Source: Prevotella sp. | Lineage (GTDB): Bacteria > Bacteroidota > Bacteroidia > Bacteroidales > Bacteroidaceae | Assembly: GCA_016286995.1 (NCBI GenBank) | Contig: JAEEVA010000010.1 | Coordinates: 32,123-96,122 of the forward strand | Reading direction: 5' to 3' | DNA: 64,000 nucleotides | Part shown: piece after piece, positions 41,789-51,239 of the stretch | Numbering within the stretch: the stretch's first letter is position 1 | Layout: the number at the start of each line of letters is the position of its first letter | Notes under the pieces: generated by a model | What the model was told of the DNA's origin: nothing | What the model saw: only the letters and a program-made list of their open reading frames with translations | Database searches by the model: none | Position numbers and translations under genes: made by a program

Positions 41789-43185
41789 TCCAAAAGTCTG
41801 GCTTTTATCAACTGGTTGTCGTACTCTTCACGGGCTTCAGATGCCGGCAGCTCCACACGGATATAGTTCTTTGTGAAGCCATGCATGGCCTTACCTCGTG
41901 GAGCCTTCTCAAAGAGCACCTCAGCCTGCTGACCGATATACCACTGATAGAAGGCTTCAGTCTTTTGGTCAGAAAGTGCCAGCAAACGCTGGCTGCGCTC
42001 ACGCTTGTCCTTGTCCGACACCACATAGGGAATGCTAAGTGCCGACGTACTCGGACGTTCAGAATAGGGAAACACATGCAGCTGGGTGACGTCAAGACCG
42101 TCGAGGAAGTTGTAGGTTTCCTCAAAGCACTCAGGCGTTTCACCCCGACAGCCTACCATCACGTCGACACCGATAAAGGCATCAGGCATGACTTCCTTGA
42201 TGCGATGAATCTTATCGGCAAACAACTGGCTGTCATAGTGGCGGTGCATCAGCCGCAGCACCGTGTCGCTGCCACTCTGCAAAGGAATATGGAAATGAGG
42301 CATGAAGGCGCGGCTATGGGCACAGTAGTCTATCAGGTCGTCACTCAACAAATCCGGTTCAAGACTGCTGATACGATAGCGACTGATACCCTCCACCTCG
42401 TCCAACGCTTTTACCAAATCCAGGAAGTGTTCACCTGTCGATTTACCAAAGTCACCGATATTGACACCCGTCAGCACAATCTCCTTACCACCCTCATTGG
42501 CTGCCTCCTTAGCTTGTGCCACCAAAGAGGCAATGGTCGGATTGCGGCTGAAGCCACGGGCATACGGAATAGTACAGTAGGTACAGAAATAGTCGCAGCC
42601 GTCCTGAACCTTCAGGAAATAGCGCGTACGGTTACCCCTCGAACAACTGGGGGCAAAACTTGTGATATCCTTCGTCTTCACAGTCTTGTATGTCGCCCCC
42701 TGCCCCGCTGTTCTGTGAGCCGCGGCCTGTCCCGCTGTCTCGCAGGTCGCCCCCTGTCCCGCTATTCTGGGAGCCACAGCCTGTCCCGCTGTCTCGTAGG
42801 TCGAGGCTGAGCCTCGACTGACAAACTCCTCCGACAGAAACTGCACCAAGTTCGCCTTTTCATTGGAACCCAGCACCAGGTCAACACCGTCAATCTTCGC
42901 TATGCGCTCAGGGGACAGCTGGGCATAACAGCCCGTCACCACCACAAAGGCTCCGGGATGCTGACGAACCACACGATGAATAACCTGCCGGCACTTATGG
43001 TCGGCCACGTCGGTCACCGAACACGTATTGATCAGGCAAATGTCTGCCGTCTCACCCTTTCTGGCTGTGACGACACCCATCTGCTGAAGCATCTTTGCGA
43101 AAGTCGATGTCTCAGAGAAGTTCAACTTACAACCCAACGTGTAATAAGCCGCTTTTTTCCCTTGAAATGCCGATGTATCTATCAT
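41707..43185 (-). CDS. mtaB: tRNA threonylcarbamoyladenosine methylthiotransferase MtaB, with repeat insertion
   Basis: Radical-SAM enzyme adding a methylthio group to t6A37 of tRNA. ATG at 43185 (MIDTSAFQGKKAAYYTLGCK). N-terminal UPF0004 domain with YTLGCKLNFSE, NTCSVTDVADHKC, VVTGCYAQ; radical-SAM motif CDYFCTYC; TRAM domain near the end. Between them residues 117-168 contain two copies of a 20-residue unit with YETAGQAVAPR and ATCETAGQAAAHR, not present in normal MtaB. The final 27 residues derive from the PPKLGG palindrome. Confidence 0.92.
   Translation of the reverse strand: MIDTSAFQGKKAAYYTLGCKLNFSETSTFAKMLQQMGVVTARKGETADICLINTCSVTDVADHKCRQVIHRVVRQHPGAFVVVTGCYAQLSPERIAKIDGVDLVLGSNEKANLVQFLSEEFVSRGSASTYETAGQAVAPRIAGQGATCETAGQAAAHRTAGQGATYKTVKTKDITSFAPSCSRGNRTRYFLKVQDGCDYFCTYCTIPYARGFSRNPTIASLVAQAKEAANEGGKEIVLTGVNIGDFGKSTGEHFLDLVKALDEVEGISRYRISSLEPDLLSDDLIDYCAHSRAFMPHFHIPLQSGSDTVLRLMHRHYDSQLFADKIHRIKEVMPDAFIGVDVMVGCRGETPECFEETYNFLDGLDVTQLHVFPYSERPSTSALSIPYVVSDKDKRERSQRLLALSDQKTEAFYQWYIGQQAEVLFEKAPRGKAMHGFTKNYIRVELPASEAREEYDNQLIKARLLEPPKLGGAYQATGAQRALYCQLLNKEE
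42690..42835 (-). repeat. 60-base tandem repeat inside mtaB
   Basis: Two units start GTCGCCCCCTG.CCCGCT and continue with TGTCCCGCTGTCTCG, then a GTCGAGGCTGAGCCTCGAC palindrome. All are in frame, giving GQ(A/G)-rich peptides between the N-terminal and radical-SAM domains. GC content is higher than in the flanks. Confidence 0.75.
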
Positions 43186-43416
43186 ATATATAATAAGGTG
43201 TAATTCCACCCACCCTTTTTACTCATTTCTTTTCACTTGCAAAGGTAGTTATTTTTATCGTAAAAATGCCATTTTTTAGCAATTATTCGATTTGGTGTGA
43301 TTTTTACATGAATTTTAACATTTCGTAAGATGTTGATTATAAGGCTTTTACAAAAAAGTTACAAAAAAGACCAAAAAAAAGTTACTAAAAAAAGTACAAC
43401 GTAACGAAAAAATGCC

Positions 43417-43424
43417 TAACTTTG
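43417..43424 (+). promoter_or_regulatory. -7 element before a small lipoprotein gene
   Basis: TAACTTTG, 53 bases before the ATG at 43478. Upstream 170 bases are AT-rich and gene-free. Confidence 0.55.
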
Positions 43425-43477
43425 CAGCGTTTTAATAAACAAATGATTGTTTTACAGATTAAAAAGCATTAGAAAAA

Positions 43478-43657
43478 ATGAAGAAATTAGTATTTATGTT
43501 CGTAGCTGTTGCAGCTATCTCTTTCGCTTCTTGTGGTAACAAGACCGCTCAGGCTGAGGCTGTTGATTCAGATTCAATCGCAACCCTCGACAGCGCTGAC
43601 ACTGTTGCTGCTGACACCGTTGCTGCTGATACAGTTGCTGCTGATAGCGTTAAGTAA
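43478..43657 (+). CDS. 59-aa lipoprotein with AADTV repeats
   Basis: MKKLVFMFVAVAAISFASC is a clear lipoprotein signal with Cys19, followed by 40 residues of acidic repeats (three copies of AADTV, then AADSV). It has its own promoter and a strong terminator, so it is a monocistronic gene. A very short, repetitive and unstructured mature part suggests a surface spacer or wall-binding peptide; no family is recognised. Confidence 0.75.
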   Translation: MKKLVFMFVAVAAISFASCGNKTAQAEAVDSDSIATLDSADTVAADTVAADTVAADSVK

Positions 43658-43683
43658 TTAGTGCGAACGAAATTGAGAGAATG

Positions 43684-43717
43684 AAAACTGCCGGATTCAT
43701 TTCCGGCAGTTTTTTTG
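43684..43717 (+). terminator. intrinsic terminator after the 59-aa lipoprotein gene
   Basis: AACTGCCGGA / TCCGGCAGTT stem of ten bases with a six-base loop and a T7 run. Confidence 0.9.
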
Positions 43718-43738
43718 TGTATACATGTTTCCTCTACT

Positions 43739-44431
43739 TTATTCTTTCAGCGAATAGGTGATGGTGGTCACGACGCGCAGCTTCTTGATGTAAGGAGTGT
43801 TCTGGTCGCGGTCTTCGATTTCGAACTGTCCTTGACCGGCCGTTTGTATCTGGCCTAATTCACTCTTGCTGGCCTCAGCAAACTGTTCGGCCGTCTTCTG
43901 GGCGTTCTTGATAGCCTCGGCCATCATCTCTGGCTTCATCTGCTGGAACGAGGCATATTCGTATTGTGCGTTGCTATTCTCAATGGCCACACCTTGCTTC
44001 AATAGTTCAGCCTGTTTGAAGATGGCCTTGTTGACTTCCTGCACCTTGTTCGTAGCCACCGTGATAGTTGTGGTAACAATGTAACGGAAGTTCTTCTGGT
44101 TATCACCCCATTCGCGGGCTTCCAAGTCGCTGATGGAAGGAGGATTAACAGTAATCTCCTTCTCGTCGAGACCATTCTGCCGTAAGAACTTCTTGATTTT
44201 GTCCGTCTGCATGTTGATATACTCATAGAGCAAAGGTAAGTCATTGCCTGTCACCTTCGTACCAATGCTCCACGTCACTTTATCAGCAGGCACCTCACGC
44301 TCGGCCAGCCCCTTGACAGTCACCTTACGGTCCTTGTTGGCAAAATTGTCAATGCCAGCCTTGATAAACAAACCCAGAAATACAATACCCACAGCAATGA
44401 GGGCCGATGCAATAATCCGATTTTCTTTCAT
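43739..44431 (-). CDS. SIMPL domain-containing (DUF541) protein
   Basis: An N-terminal helix ([18 protein letters not shown]) anchors or exports the protein; the rest is a SIMPL/BP26-like oligomerising domain ([59 protein letters not shown]). Family members occur in the periplasm or outer membrane with unclear roles, sometimes in stress tolerance. It is convergent with the 59-aa lipoprotein gene. Confidence 0.85.
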   Translation of the reverse strand: MKENRIIASALIAVGIVFLGLFIKAGIDNFANKDRKVTVKGLAEREVPADKVTWSIGTKVTGNDLPLLYEYINMQTDKIKKFLRQNGLDEKEITVNPPSISDLEAREWGDNQKNFRYIVTTTITVATNKVQEVNKAIFKQAELLKQGVAIENSNAQYEYASFQQMKPEMMAEAIKNAQKTAEQFAEASKSELGQIQTAGQGQFEIEDRDQNTPYIKKLRVVTTITYSLKE

Positions 44432-44617
44432 ACGCTTCTATATTTTAATCATTTGACGCTGCAAAGATGAGAAAAATAAATGAGAATCGTATAGGGAACC
44501 CCCTATTTTTACATATTGATTTCCCTATTGAAAAATCCCGGGTGCTTTCACACTCGGGATTCAACAGTGTATAATAACTATGATTTGCTTTACAGCGGTT
44601 ATTACTCTAATTTTGTT

Positions 44618-45220
44618 TTACTCTTCAACGGGAGCTTCCTCAACTGCAGGAGCCTGCTCGTCAACAACTTCCTCGGCAGCCTCTTCGGCAGCGGCAGCGG
44701 CCTCAGCAGCAGCTTTCTTGGCATCGGCAGCAGCCTTGATGGCAGCTTCAGCCTCGGCAGCAGCCTTCAGCTCGGCAGCATTCTCAGCAACGACCTTTAC
44801 AGGAATCTCAACGGTAACCTCCTTGTGGAAATGAACCAGAGCTACGAAGTCGCCAATGGTCTTGGCATCCTTCATGGTGATGATCTTACGATCAACCTCC
44901 TTGCCCAACTTCTTCAGTTCCTCAGCAACCTGATTGGCACCTACAGAACCGTAGAGCTGACCAGTAGCGCTCACCTTAGCAGCAATCTCGAGGGCAACGC
45001 CATTCAGCTGAGCAGCCTTCTCCTCGGCAGCAGCCTTCTGGGCAGCGAGCTTGTGAGCCTGCTGCTTCAGGTTCTCAGCAAGAATCTTCTTTGCCATCGG
45101 GCTTGCGATAACACCCTTACCCTGAGGAATGAGGTAGTTACGGCCATAGCCAGATTTCACGTTCACGATATCGTTCTTATAACCCAGACCGATAATATCT
45201 TCTTTCAGTATAATTTCCAT
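44618..45220 (-). CDS. rplI: 50S ribosomal protein bL9, extended
   Basis: Residues 1-150 are standard bL9 (MEIILKEDIIGLGYKNDIVNVKSGYGRNYLIPQG). An extra 50-residue tail rich in alanine and glutamate (AAAEAEAAIKAAADAKKAAA, then EAPVEE) follows, longer than in most bacteria. bL9 binds 23S rRNA near L1. It is the third gene of the rpsF-rpsR-rplI operon, 17 bases after rpsR. Confidence 0.95.
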   Translation of the reverse strand: MEIILKEDIIGLGYKNDIVNVKSGYGRNYLIPQGKGVIASPMAKKILAENLKQQAHKLAAQKAAAEEKAAQLNGVALEIAAKVSATGQLYGSVGANQVAEELKKLGKEVDRKIITMKDAKTIGDFVALVHFHKEVTVEIPVKVVAENAAELKAAAEAEAAIKAAADAKKAAAEAAAAAEEAAEEVVDEQAPAVEEAPVEE

Positions 45221-45237
45221 GTCTTGCGTCCTCCTAA

Positions 45238-45504
45238 TTATTTCATCATGTCAGTTACGTAAGGCAGCAGAGCAATCTGGCGGGCACGCTTCACGGCCTG
45301 AGCCACACGGCGCTGATACTTCAGAGAGGTACCGGTGATACGGCGGGGCAGAATCTTACCCTGCTCGTTCAGGAACTTCTTCAGGAACTCGGGATCCTTG
45401 TAGTCAATGTACTTGATACCACTTTTCTTGAAGCGGCAGTACTTCTTCTTCTTCGTGTCGATAGAAGGAGCGTTCAAATAGCGAATTTCAGTGTCTTGTG
45501 CCAT
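45238..45504 (-). CDS. rpsR: 30S ribosomal protein bS18
   Basis: 88 residues with the core [41 protein letters not shown] and [15 protein letters not shown]. It binds bS6 on the platform of the small subunit. It lies three bases after the rpsF stop. Confidence 0.97.
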   Translation of the reverse strand: MAQDTEIRYLNAPSIDTKKKKYCRFKKSGIKYIDYKDPEFLKKFLNEQGKILPRRITGTSLKYQRRVAQAVKRARQIALLPYVTDMMK

Positions 45505-45507
45505 AGT

Positions 45508-45852
45508 TTAAGCCTCCTCTTTTTTACCAAATTTGTTACGACGCTTCTCAGCATACTCAATAGCATACTTCTCAAGCTTAACGGTCTGGAAACGGATAAC
45601 CTTCTCGTCACGACGGAAGGCAGTCTCCAGAGTCTTAATCACTGATGGCTCAGCCTTGAACTCTAACAGGAAGTAGAAACCTGTAGATTTCTTCTCGATA
45701 GCATAAGCCATCTTCTTCAGTCCCCAGGCCTCTTCGTTCACGATCTCTGCACCCTTATCGGTGAGGACCTTCTTGAACTTTGCGACCGTTTCCTTTGTCT
45801 GTTCATCAGACAAAACGGGAGTCAAAATGAAAACGGTTTCGTATTGATTCAT
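45508..45852 (-). CDS. rpsF: 30S ribosomal protein bS6
   Basis: 114 residues: [61 protein letters not shown]. First gene of the operon; the TACCTTTG element at 45900-45907 is the probable promoter. The bS6/bS18 leader is often autoregulated in bacteria; no clear structure is visible here. Confidence 0.97.
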   Translation of the reverse strand: MNQYETVFILTPVLSDEQTKETVAKFKKVLTDKGAEIVNEEAWGLKKMAYAIEKKSTGFYFLLEFKAEPSVIKTLETAFRRDEKVIRFQTVKLEKYAIEYAEKRRNKFGKKEEA

Positions 45853-45899
45853 ACTACGTTAATTAATTAAATAAATGTTATTTTTGCAAAATGCGGGTG

Positions 45900-45907
45900 C
45901 AAAGGTA
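45900..45907 (-). promoter_or_regulatory. -7 element before rpsF
   Basis: TACCTTTG on the minus strand, 48 bases before the rpsF ATG. Confidence 0.55.
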
Positions 45908-45950
45908 CTAAAAAAATGATAATTGACAATTGAAAATTGATAATTTTTCG

Positions 45951-45958
45951 TATATTTG
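45951..45958 (+). promoter_or_regulatory. -7 element before a small membrane protein gene
   Basis: TATATTTG, 20 bases before the ATG at 45978, divergent from the rpsF promoter. The spacer holds an AATTGACAATTGAAAATTGA heptamer block. Confidence 0.55.
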
Positions 45959-45977
45959 CGGCAAATTTAACGTTTTT

Positions 45978-46157
45978 ATGAAGAAATCAACGCCATATTC
46001 GGGTATATTCCTTATTATAATAGGTACTTTGGTGCTTTTAACGACACGCATCAGCACGTTTTCAAGCCATAACTGGCTGCTTGTCACCGGCCTGCTTTGC
46101 ATTATTGTTGGCATCTTATTCCACATACGAAGCATTAAACGTGAAAGCAGGTACTAA
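45978..46157 (+). CDS. 59-aa two-helix membrane protein, unknown
   Basis: MKKSTPYSGIFLIIIGTLVLL and WLLVTGLLCIIVGILFHI are two membrane segments with a short loop and a basic tail (RSIKRESRY). ATG at 45978 follows a TATATTTG promoter. No family is recognised. Tex starts 35 bases downstream, after AAGAGGTAAG heptamers. Confidence 0.75.
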   Translation: MKKSTPYSGIFLIIIGTLVLLTTRISTFSSHNWLLVTGLLCIIVGILFHIRSIKRESRY

Positions 46158-46192
46158 AAGAGGTAAGAAGTAAGAGGTAAGATGGAAGAAGT

Positions 46193-48361
46193 ATGGAACA
46201 TATCAAGATATTTACACGGCTAATCGCCAATGAGCTGCACTTGCAGGAGCATGCGGTGGAGAATACGCTGAAGTTGTTGGATGAGGGATGCACTATTCCT
46301 TTCATCTCGCGTTACCGTAAGGAGCGTACGGGAGGACTTGACGAAGTACAGATTACGGCTATCAGCAACCGTGCAGAACAGTTGCAGGAAATAGCCAAGC
46401 GTAAGATGACTATCGTCAAGACCATTACTGAACAGGAGAAGATGACGCCGGAACTACAGAAGCGTATTGATGACTGCTGGGAAATGACCGTACTCGAAGA
46501 CATATACCTGCCCTATAAGCCTAAGCGGCGTACTCGTGCCCAAGTGGCTCGTGAACAAGGTCTGGAGCCGTTGGCACAACTGCTGCTGATGCAGCGCGAA
46601 GCCAATCCCGAACGCGCAGCCCAGCGTCAACTGTCAATTATCAATTCTCCATTAAGCGTCGAAGACGCAATTAAGGGTGCCCAGGACATCATTGCCGAAC
46701 AGGTGAGTGAAGACGAGCGGAGTCGTAACCTGGTACGTAGCATCTTCCGTCGCGAGGCCTTCATTGAATCGAAGGCGGTAAAGAACAAAAAGGACACCGA
46801 CGAGGCACAGAAATACAGTGACTACTTCGAGTGGGAAGAGCCGCTAAAGCGCTGTTCCAGCCATCGTATGCTGGCCATGCGTCGCGGTACCGACGAGGGG
46901 TTCCTACGTATCAGCATCACCATTGACGACGAGGATACAATCAGTCGTCTGCAGCGGAACTATGTCCGTGGAAATGGTGCCTGCCAGCGATTAGTGGCTG
47001 AAGCTGTCGAGGACGGCTATAAGCGTCTGTTACTACCATCGATTGAGTCGGAATTCATGACGTTGAGCAAGGAGAAAGCTGACGAAGAAGCCATTCGCGT
47101 CTTTGCGGAGAACTTGCGCCAACTGCTACTCTCTGCCCCACTCGGCCAAAAGCGCGTCATGGGCATCGACCCGGGGTTCCGCACAGGTTGTAAGGTGGTT
47201 TGCCTGGATGCTCAGGGTAACCTGCTGCATCATGAGGCCATCTTCCCTCACCCGCCTGTCAATCACCGCATGCAGGCTAACATCCATTTACAGCAGATGA
47301 TTGAAAAGTACCAGATAGTGGCTATCGCCATAGGTAACGGTACTGCCAGCCGTGAGACAAAGGAATTTGTGGAAGAGGTACTAAAGGAAACAGTGCTGGC
47401 AAACCCAGCACCCACAATATATGTGGTAAGCGAGGACGGCGCTTCGGTCTACAGTGCATCGAAAGCAGCCCGTGACGAATTCCCTGATGAAGATGTCACC
47501 GTACGTGGTGCTGTCAGCATCGGCCGTAGACTCATGGACCCATTGGCCGAGCTGGTGAAAATAGATCCGAAGAGTATTGGCGTAGGACAGTATCAGCACG
47601 ACGTCGACCAAAGTAAGCTGAAACATGCTCTTGACCAAACTGTCGAGAGCTGCGTCAATTTGGTGGGTGTTAACCTCAATACAGCCTCACAGCACTTGTT
47701 GACCTATGTCAGCGGTCTGGGGCCCGTGTTAGCTCAGAACATTGTGGACTATAAGAAAGAGCACGGTGCCTTCACTTCACGCGCACAACTGAAAAAAGTA
47801 CCGAGACTGGGTCCTGCCGCTTATCAGCAGTGCGCCGGATTCCTACGTATTCCCAACGCTAAGAATCCGCTCGACAACAGTGCCGTACACCCTGAGAGTT
47901 ACCATATAGTGGAACAAATGGCTGCCGACCAACACTGTACGGTGGATGACCTTATAAAGAATAAAGGTACGCGCGAGAAGATTGATATCAAGCGGTATAT
48001 CAGCGACGAAGTGGGACTTCCTACCCTCACCGACATCATGAAGGAACTGGAAAAGCCCGGCCGTGATCCTCGCGAACAGATTGAGGTATTTGAGTTCGAC
48101 AGCAGCGTGCAGACCATCGACGACTTGCACGAAGGTATGGTGTTGCCTGGCATTGTGACCAATATTACCAACTTCGGAGCCTTTGTCGACATTGGCGTCC
48201 ATCAAGACGGACTGGTGCATGTGTCACAATTAGCAGACAAGTATGTCAGCGATCCCACGCAGGTAGTGCGGCTTCATCAGCACGTCATGGTCCGTGTCAT
48301 CAGTGTTGACTTGCGCCGACTGCGCATCTCACTGAGTATGAAGAAGATAGGTAAGAGGTAA
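46193..48361 (+). CDS. tex: Tex-like RNA-binding transcription accessory protein, with small repeat insertion
   Basis: S1-type RNA-binding protein. Domains: N-terminal helical Tex domain (GCTIPFISRYRKERTGGLDE), YqgF-like RNase-H fold (VMGIDPGFRTGCKV, residues ~318), helix-hairpin-helix (YVSGLGPVLAQNIVDYK) and C-terminal S1 domain (LPGIVTNITNFGAFVDIGVHQDGLVHVS). Residues 145-157 (QLSIINSPLSVED) are encoded by an intergenic-type repeat inserted in frame. 722 residues is close to normal. Confidence 0.95.
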   Translation: MEHIKIFTRLIANELHLQEHAVENTLKLLDEGCTIPFISRYRKERTGGLDEVQITAISNRAEQLQEIAKRKMTIVKTITEQEKMTPELQKRIDDCWEMTVLEDIYLPYKPKRRTRAQVAREQGLEPLAQLLLMQREANPERAAQRQLSIINSPLSVEDAIKGAQDIIAEQVSEDERSRNLVRSIFRREAFIESKAVKNKKDTDEAQKYSDYFEWEEPLKRCSSHRMLAMRRGTDEGFLRISITIDDEDTISRLQRNYVRGNGACQRLVAEAVEDGYKRLLLPSIESEFMTLSKEKADEEAIRVFAENLRQLLLSAPLGQKRVMGIDPGFRTGCKVVCLDAQGNLLHHEAIFPHPPVNHRMQANIHLQQMIEKYQIVAIAIGNGTASRETKEFVEEVLKETVLANPAPTIYVVSEDGASVYSASKAARDEFPDEDVTVRGAVSIGRRLMDPLAELVKIDPKSIGVGQYQHDVDQSKLKHALDQTVESCVNLVGVNLNTASQHLLTYVSGLGPVLAQNIVDYKKEHGAFTSRAQLKKVPRLGPAAYQQCAGFLRIPNAKNPLDNSAVHPESYHIVEQMAADQHCTVDDLIKNKGTREKIDIKRYISDEVGLPTLTDIMKELEKPGRDPREQIEVFEFDSSVQTIDDLHEGMVLPGIVTNITNFGAFVDIGVHQDGLVHVSQLADKYVSDPTQVVRLHQHVMVRVISVDLRRLRISLSMKKIGKR

Positions 48362-48408
48362 GAGGTAAGAAGTAAGAAGTAAGAAGTAAGAGGTAAGAAG
48401 TAAGAAGG
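48350..48408 (+). repeat. GTAAGAA/GTAAGAG heptamer array after tex
   Basis: Seven or eight copies of GTAAGA(A/G) overlap the tex stop and the end of the convergent transporter gene; the same heptamer also lies before tex at 46158-46185, so the gene is bracketed. Confidence 0.75.
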
Positions 48409-48410
48409 CG

Positions 48411-49580
48411 TTAGCGGTTCTTGTGATTCATAAACCACGAGTGAGTATGGAAATGATACATCAGCAGACTTAATATGGTCAACGCCAAAGCGGCATACAA
48501 CAGCATGTCGCGCTGACCGTACATCAAGGCATAGCCTATAGTCAGGCCGATGGCTAAACCCGTTTCCCAGCCCAAGAAGAACGTGCTCTGTGACGTGCCA
48601 CGCTGACAATGACGGCTCAGTTTGATAAAAAACAACAGATAGCGCGAGCTAACTATACCCACTCCAAGCCCGACCAGAATGGGAGCAACTGGACTGTTCA
48701 TATATTCCAACATGACGAACAACGCTGCTATCAGCAGTATCAGGCCACTCACTATCTCGCTCTTTAACTCAGCATCGCGGAATATGAAGTGCTGTGCCAA
48801 CAATGCCAGAATAAAACCAACCATCATCAGTCCATAGAAAAATACACTGACAGGGAGCGACATCAGTAGCCCCATGACAATGCCAACCGACAACAGGTTG
48901 ACAAACAGCACATAGCCACTGGGTAGCAGAAAGCGGTCGATCGAAGCCACGCGGACACCTTCCTCAGGAGCCTTAAAAGGGAATTTCACGTTCTTGATGA
49001 GCACTATCGAGAGTAGCGCACAGCCTATAGCTCCCCAAAGCATCTTATCGAAACCTACTAACTTGTAGGCCAATAAACCGCCCATCGGACCCAAGGCTAA
49101 TGCAAAACGAGCAAACCATGCCGCACTGTGATTGGCTTCTGTGCGTTGGTACGACTCGCAGGTATCAATGACCAACGTCGATGCCAACACCATTTGTGCC
49201 AGACCAAAGGTAGCTCCAAGCATCAGTCTATGCAACAGTATCACCCAAAACTCCACAAACTCCGACCGTAGACCGTCAATATACCAAAGCAGGGCCAAGT
49301 CAACAGTCATGAGAAGAATGGCCCACATGCACACCACATTTCTCCTGTAGCGCTGCACCAGCCACGAACACTGTGCCCCAAACAAATAGAGACCAACTCC
49401 GAATACGCCCATTGAAAGACCTGTTTCCACAGACGAGAAATTCTCAGTCTGCATGAGCCATAACGGCAGCACGGGAATCAATCCGCAAACCGACATAGTC
49501 AGCAACAGATCTGCTATCACCAAGAGCCAGAAGTCCTTGTGCCACAGCCTAATATGTATTAGGGTATTCTGAGAGTTCAC
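48411..49580 (-). CDS. major facilitator superfamily transporter
   Basis: 389 residues with about 12 membrane segments; start LVIADLLLTMSVCGLIPVLPLWL, motif-A-like QRYRRNVV loop, LGATFGLAQMVLASTLVIDT helix. No substrate motif is visible. It is convergent with tex and followed on its strand by a 17-base gap from panB, so it may be a co-transcribed gene. Confidence 0.85.
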   Translation of the reverse strand: MNSQNTLIHIRLWHKDFWLLVIADLLLTMSVCGLIPVLPLWLMQTENFSSVETGLSMGVFGVGLYLFGAQCSWLVQRYRRNVVCMWAILLMTVDLALLWYIDGLRSEFVEFWVILLHRLMLGATFGLAQMVLASTLVIDTCESYQRTEANHSAAWFARFALALGPMGGLLAYKLVGFDKMLWGAIGCALLSIVLIKNVKFPFKAPEEGVRVASIDRFLLPSGYVLFVNLLSVGIVMGLLMSLPVSVFFYGLMMVGFILALLAQHFIFRDAELKSEIVSGLILLIAALFVMLEYMNSPVAPILVGLGVGIVSSRYLLFFIKLSRHCQRGTSQSTFFLGWETGLAIGLTIGYALMYGQRDMLLYAALALTILSLLMYHFHTHSWFMNHKNR

Positions 49581-49597
49581 TGGTCAACATTCATTAT

Positions 49598-50419
49598 TCA
49601 ATACGATTCGCTCTCATTGGGGAAGTCACCACTCTTGACATCCTCCACGTAGCGACCAACAGCATCGGTAATCACCGTGTTCAGGTCAGCATATCGACGC
49701 AGGAATCGAGGCGAGAACCCTTGGGTCATACCCAGCATATCGGCAATCACCAACACCTGACCGTCCGTACCATTGCCGGCACCGATACCGATAGTTGGAC
49801 ATTTCACCGTACGAGTCACCTCAACAGCCAGCGCTGCAGGTACTTTCTCAAGTGTGATGCCGAAACAACCCGCCTCACACAAGGCAATAGCGTCGCTAAT
49901 AAGCTTGTCAGCCTCAGCCTGTTCCTTGGCACGTACGGCGTATGTACCGAACTTGTTGATAGACTGCGGCGTCAGTCCCAGATGAGCCATCACTGGTATT
50001 CCTGCATCCAAGATGCGCTTCACCGTATCCAGGATCTCTACGCCACCTTCCATTTTCACGGCGTCACAGCCGCTCTCCTTCATGATACGAATGGCGTTGG
50101 CTACACCCTCGGCAGCATTCACCTGATAGGAACCGAAAGGCATGTCGCAAATCACCAGGGCACGCTGTACAGCACGTACCACCGAACGTGCATGATAAAT
50201 CATATTGTCGACGGTCATAGGCAGCGTTGTAGCATTACCCGCCATCACGTTTGAGGCCGAGTCGCCAACGAGAATGGCATCGATGCCTGCCTTATCTACG
50301 ATACCTGCCATCGTAAAGTCATACGATGTCAGCATACTTATTTTTTCTCCCTTCTGTTTCATTTCCATGAAGCGGTGTGTTGTCACCTTACGTGTGTCAT
50401 TTACCAAATATCCTGCCAT
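49598..50419 (-). CDS. panB: 3-methyl-2-oxobutanoate hydroxymethyltransferase
   Basis: First committed step of pantothenate (coenzyme A) synthesis: adds a hydroxymethyl group to alpha-ketoisovalerate using methylene-tetrahydrofolate. [62 protein letters not shown] are diagnostic. 273 residues is normal. Confidence 0.96.
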   Translation of the reverse strand: MAGYLVNDTRKVTTHRFMEMKQKGEKISMLTSYDFTMAGIVDKAGIDAILVGDSASNVMAGNATTLPMTVDNMIYHARSVVRAVQRALVICDMPFGSYQVNAAEGVANAIRIMKESGCDAVKMEGGVEILDTVKRILDAGIPVMAHLGLTPQSINKFGTYAVRAKEQAEADKLISDAIALCEAGCFGITLEKVPAALAVEVTRTVKCPTIGIGAGNGTDGQVLVIADMLGMTQGFSPRFLRRYADLNTVITDAVGRYVEDVKSGDFPNESESY

Positions 50420-50489
50420 AATCTTATTATTATTAGACGATTAACTGTTTACGATTTATTATCTCTTTAACTTATCAAATACTATATTA

Positions 50490-51119
50490 CTACGATGATA
50501 ATTCTATAAAGTCGGTTATGACCTCATCACACAACGGGCGAATGGCGTCAGCGGCATTTGTCGTAGCCAGTCCAACCACATACATGCCAGCTGCCCTACC
50601 CGACTTCAGACCATTAAACGAGTCTTCGAATACCACACAGTCCTTCGGCTCGACACCAAAGCGCTGTGCAGCCTTCAGATAGCAGTCCGGATCAGGTTTC
50701 GAGCGTTCAAAATCCTCGGAGGTCAGGATGGCATCAAACATTTCCTTAAACTCTGGATGCTTAGCATAAACAGCCTCCATCTTCGGTATGTTCGAACTCG
50801 TCACCACTGCGGTTTTCACGCCTTGACGGTGCAGCCTGTCAATGAAAACCTCAAAACCGGCAATGTAATCATAATCCATCTGCCGTTCATAATCATTCAA
50901 TCTGCTCGTAATCAATGGCTGCCTATCCGTCAGCGGTCCCGAAAACCACGCATCGTATATTTGCGTGAGCGTCTGTCCCTTGATTCTGTGCTCCAGCCCA
51001 GGCAGTTCCGGATGAAACTCCCTGCACTGTGAACCCCAGAACACTGAGTATTGGGGCTCTGTATCAAATACCACGCCATCAAGGTCAAACAGCGCTGCTT
51101 TTATCACTTCTATTTTCAT
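50490..51119 (-). CDS. HAD hydrolase, beta-phosphoglucomutase-like
   Basis: DLDGVVFDTE nucleophile motif, VVTSSNIPKMEAV (motif II), RSKPDPDCYL (motif III) and VFEDSFNGLKSGRAAGM (motif IV). 209 residues with cap type I. Such enzymes act on sugar phosphates; substrate is not known. A TACCTTTG element at 51128-51135 is the probable promoter, nine bases from the ATG, giving a near-leaderless transcript. Confidence 0.87.
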   Translation of the reverse strand: MKIEVIKAALFDLDGVVFDTEPQYSVFWGSQCREFHPELPGLEHRIKGQTLTQIYDAWFSGPLTDRQPLITSRLNDYERQMDYDYIAGFEVFIDRLHRQGVKTAVVTSSNIPKMEAVYAKHPEFKEMFDAILTSEDFERSKPDPDCYLKAAQRFGVEPKDCVVFEDSFNGLKSGRAAGMYVVGLATTNAADAIRPLCDEVITDFIELSS

Positions 51120-51127
51120 TTCGGGTG

Positions 51128-51135
51128 CAAAGGTA
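51128..51135 (-). promoter_or_regulatory. -7 element before the HAD hydrolase
   Basis: TACCTTTG on the minus strand, nine bases from the ATG. Confidence 0.5.
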
Positions 51136-51175
51136 GTGCAAAAAACCGATTAAGCGAAATAAAAAGCCAATTTAT

Positions 51176-51206
51176 TTTGTATTGTTCTCACTTTTTCGTA
51201 CCTTTG
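51176..51206 (+). promoter_or_regulatory. promoter of pheT
   Basis: TTTG (51176-51179), 19-base spacer, TACCTTTG (51199-51206), 33 bases before the ATG at 51240. Confidence 0.8.
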
Positions 51207-51239
51207 CACGGATTTTCAGAATTAACACATTTCATTGCA

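Noticed and set aside
51051..51239. Upstream extension of pheT
   Set aside because: It crosses the promoter and part of the HAD gene; residues do not match the PheT family.
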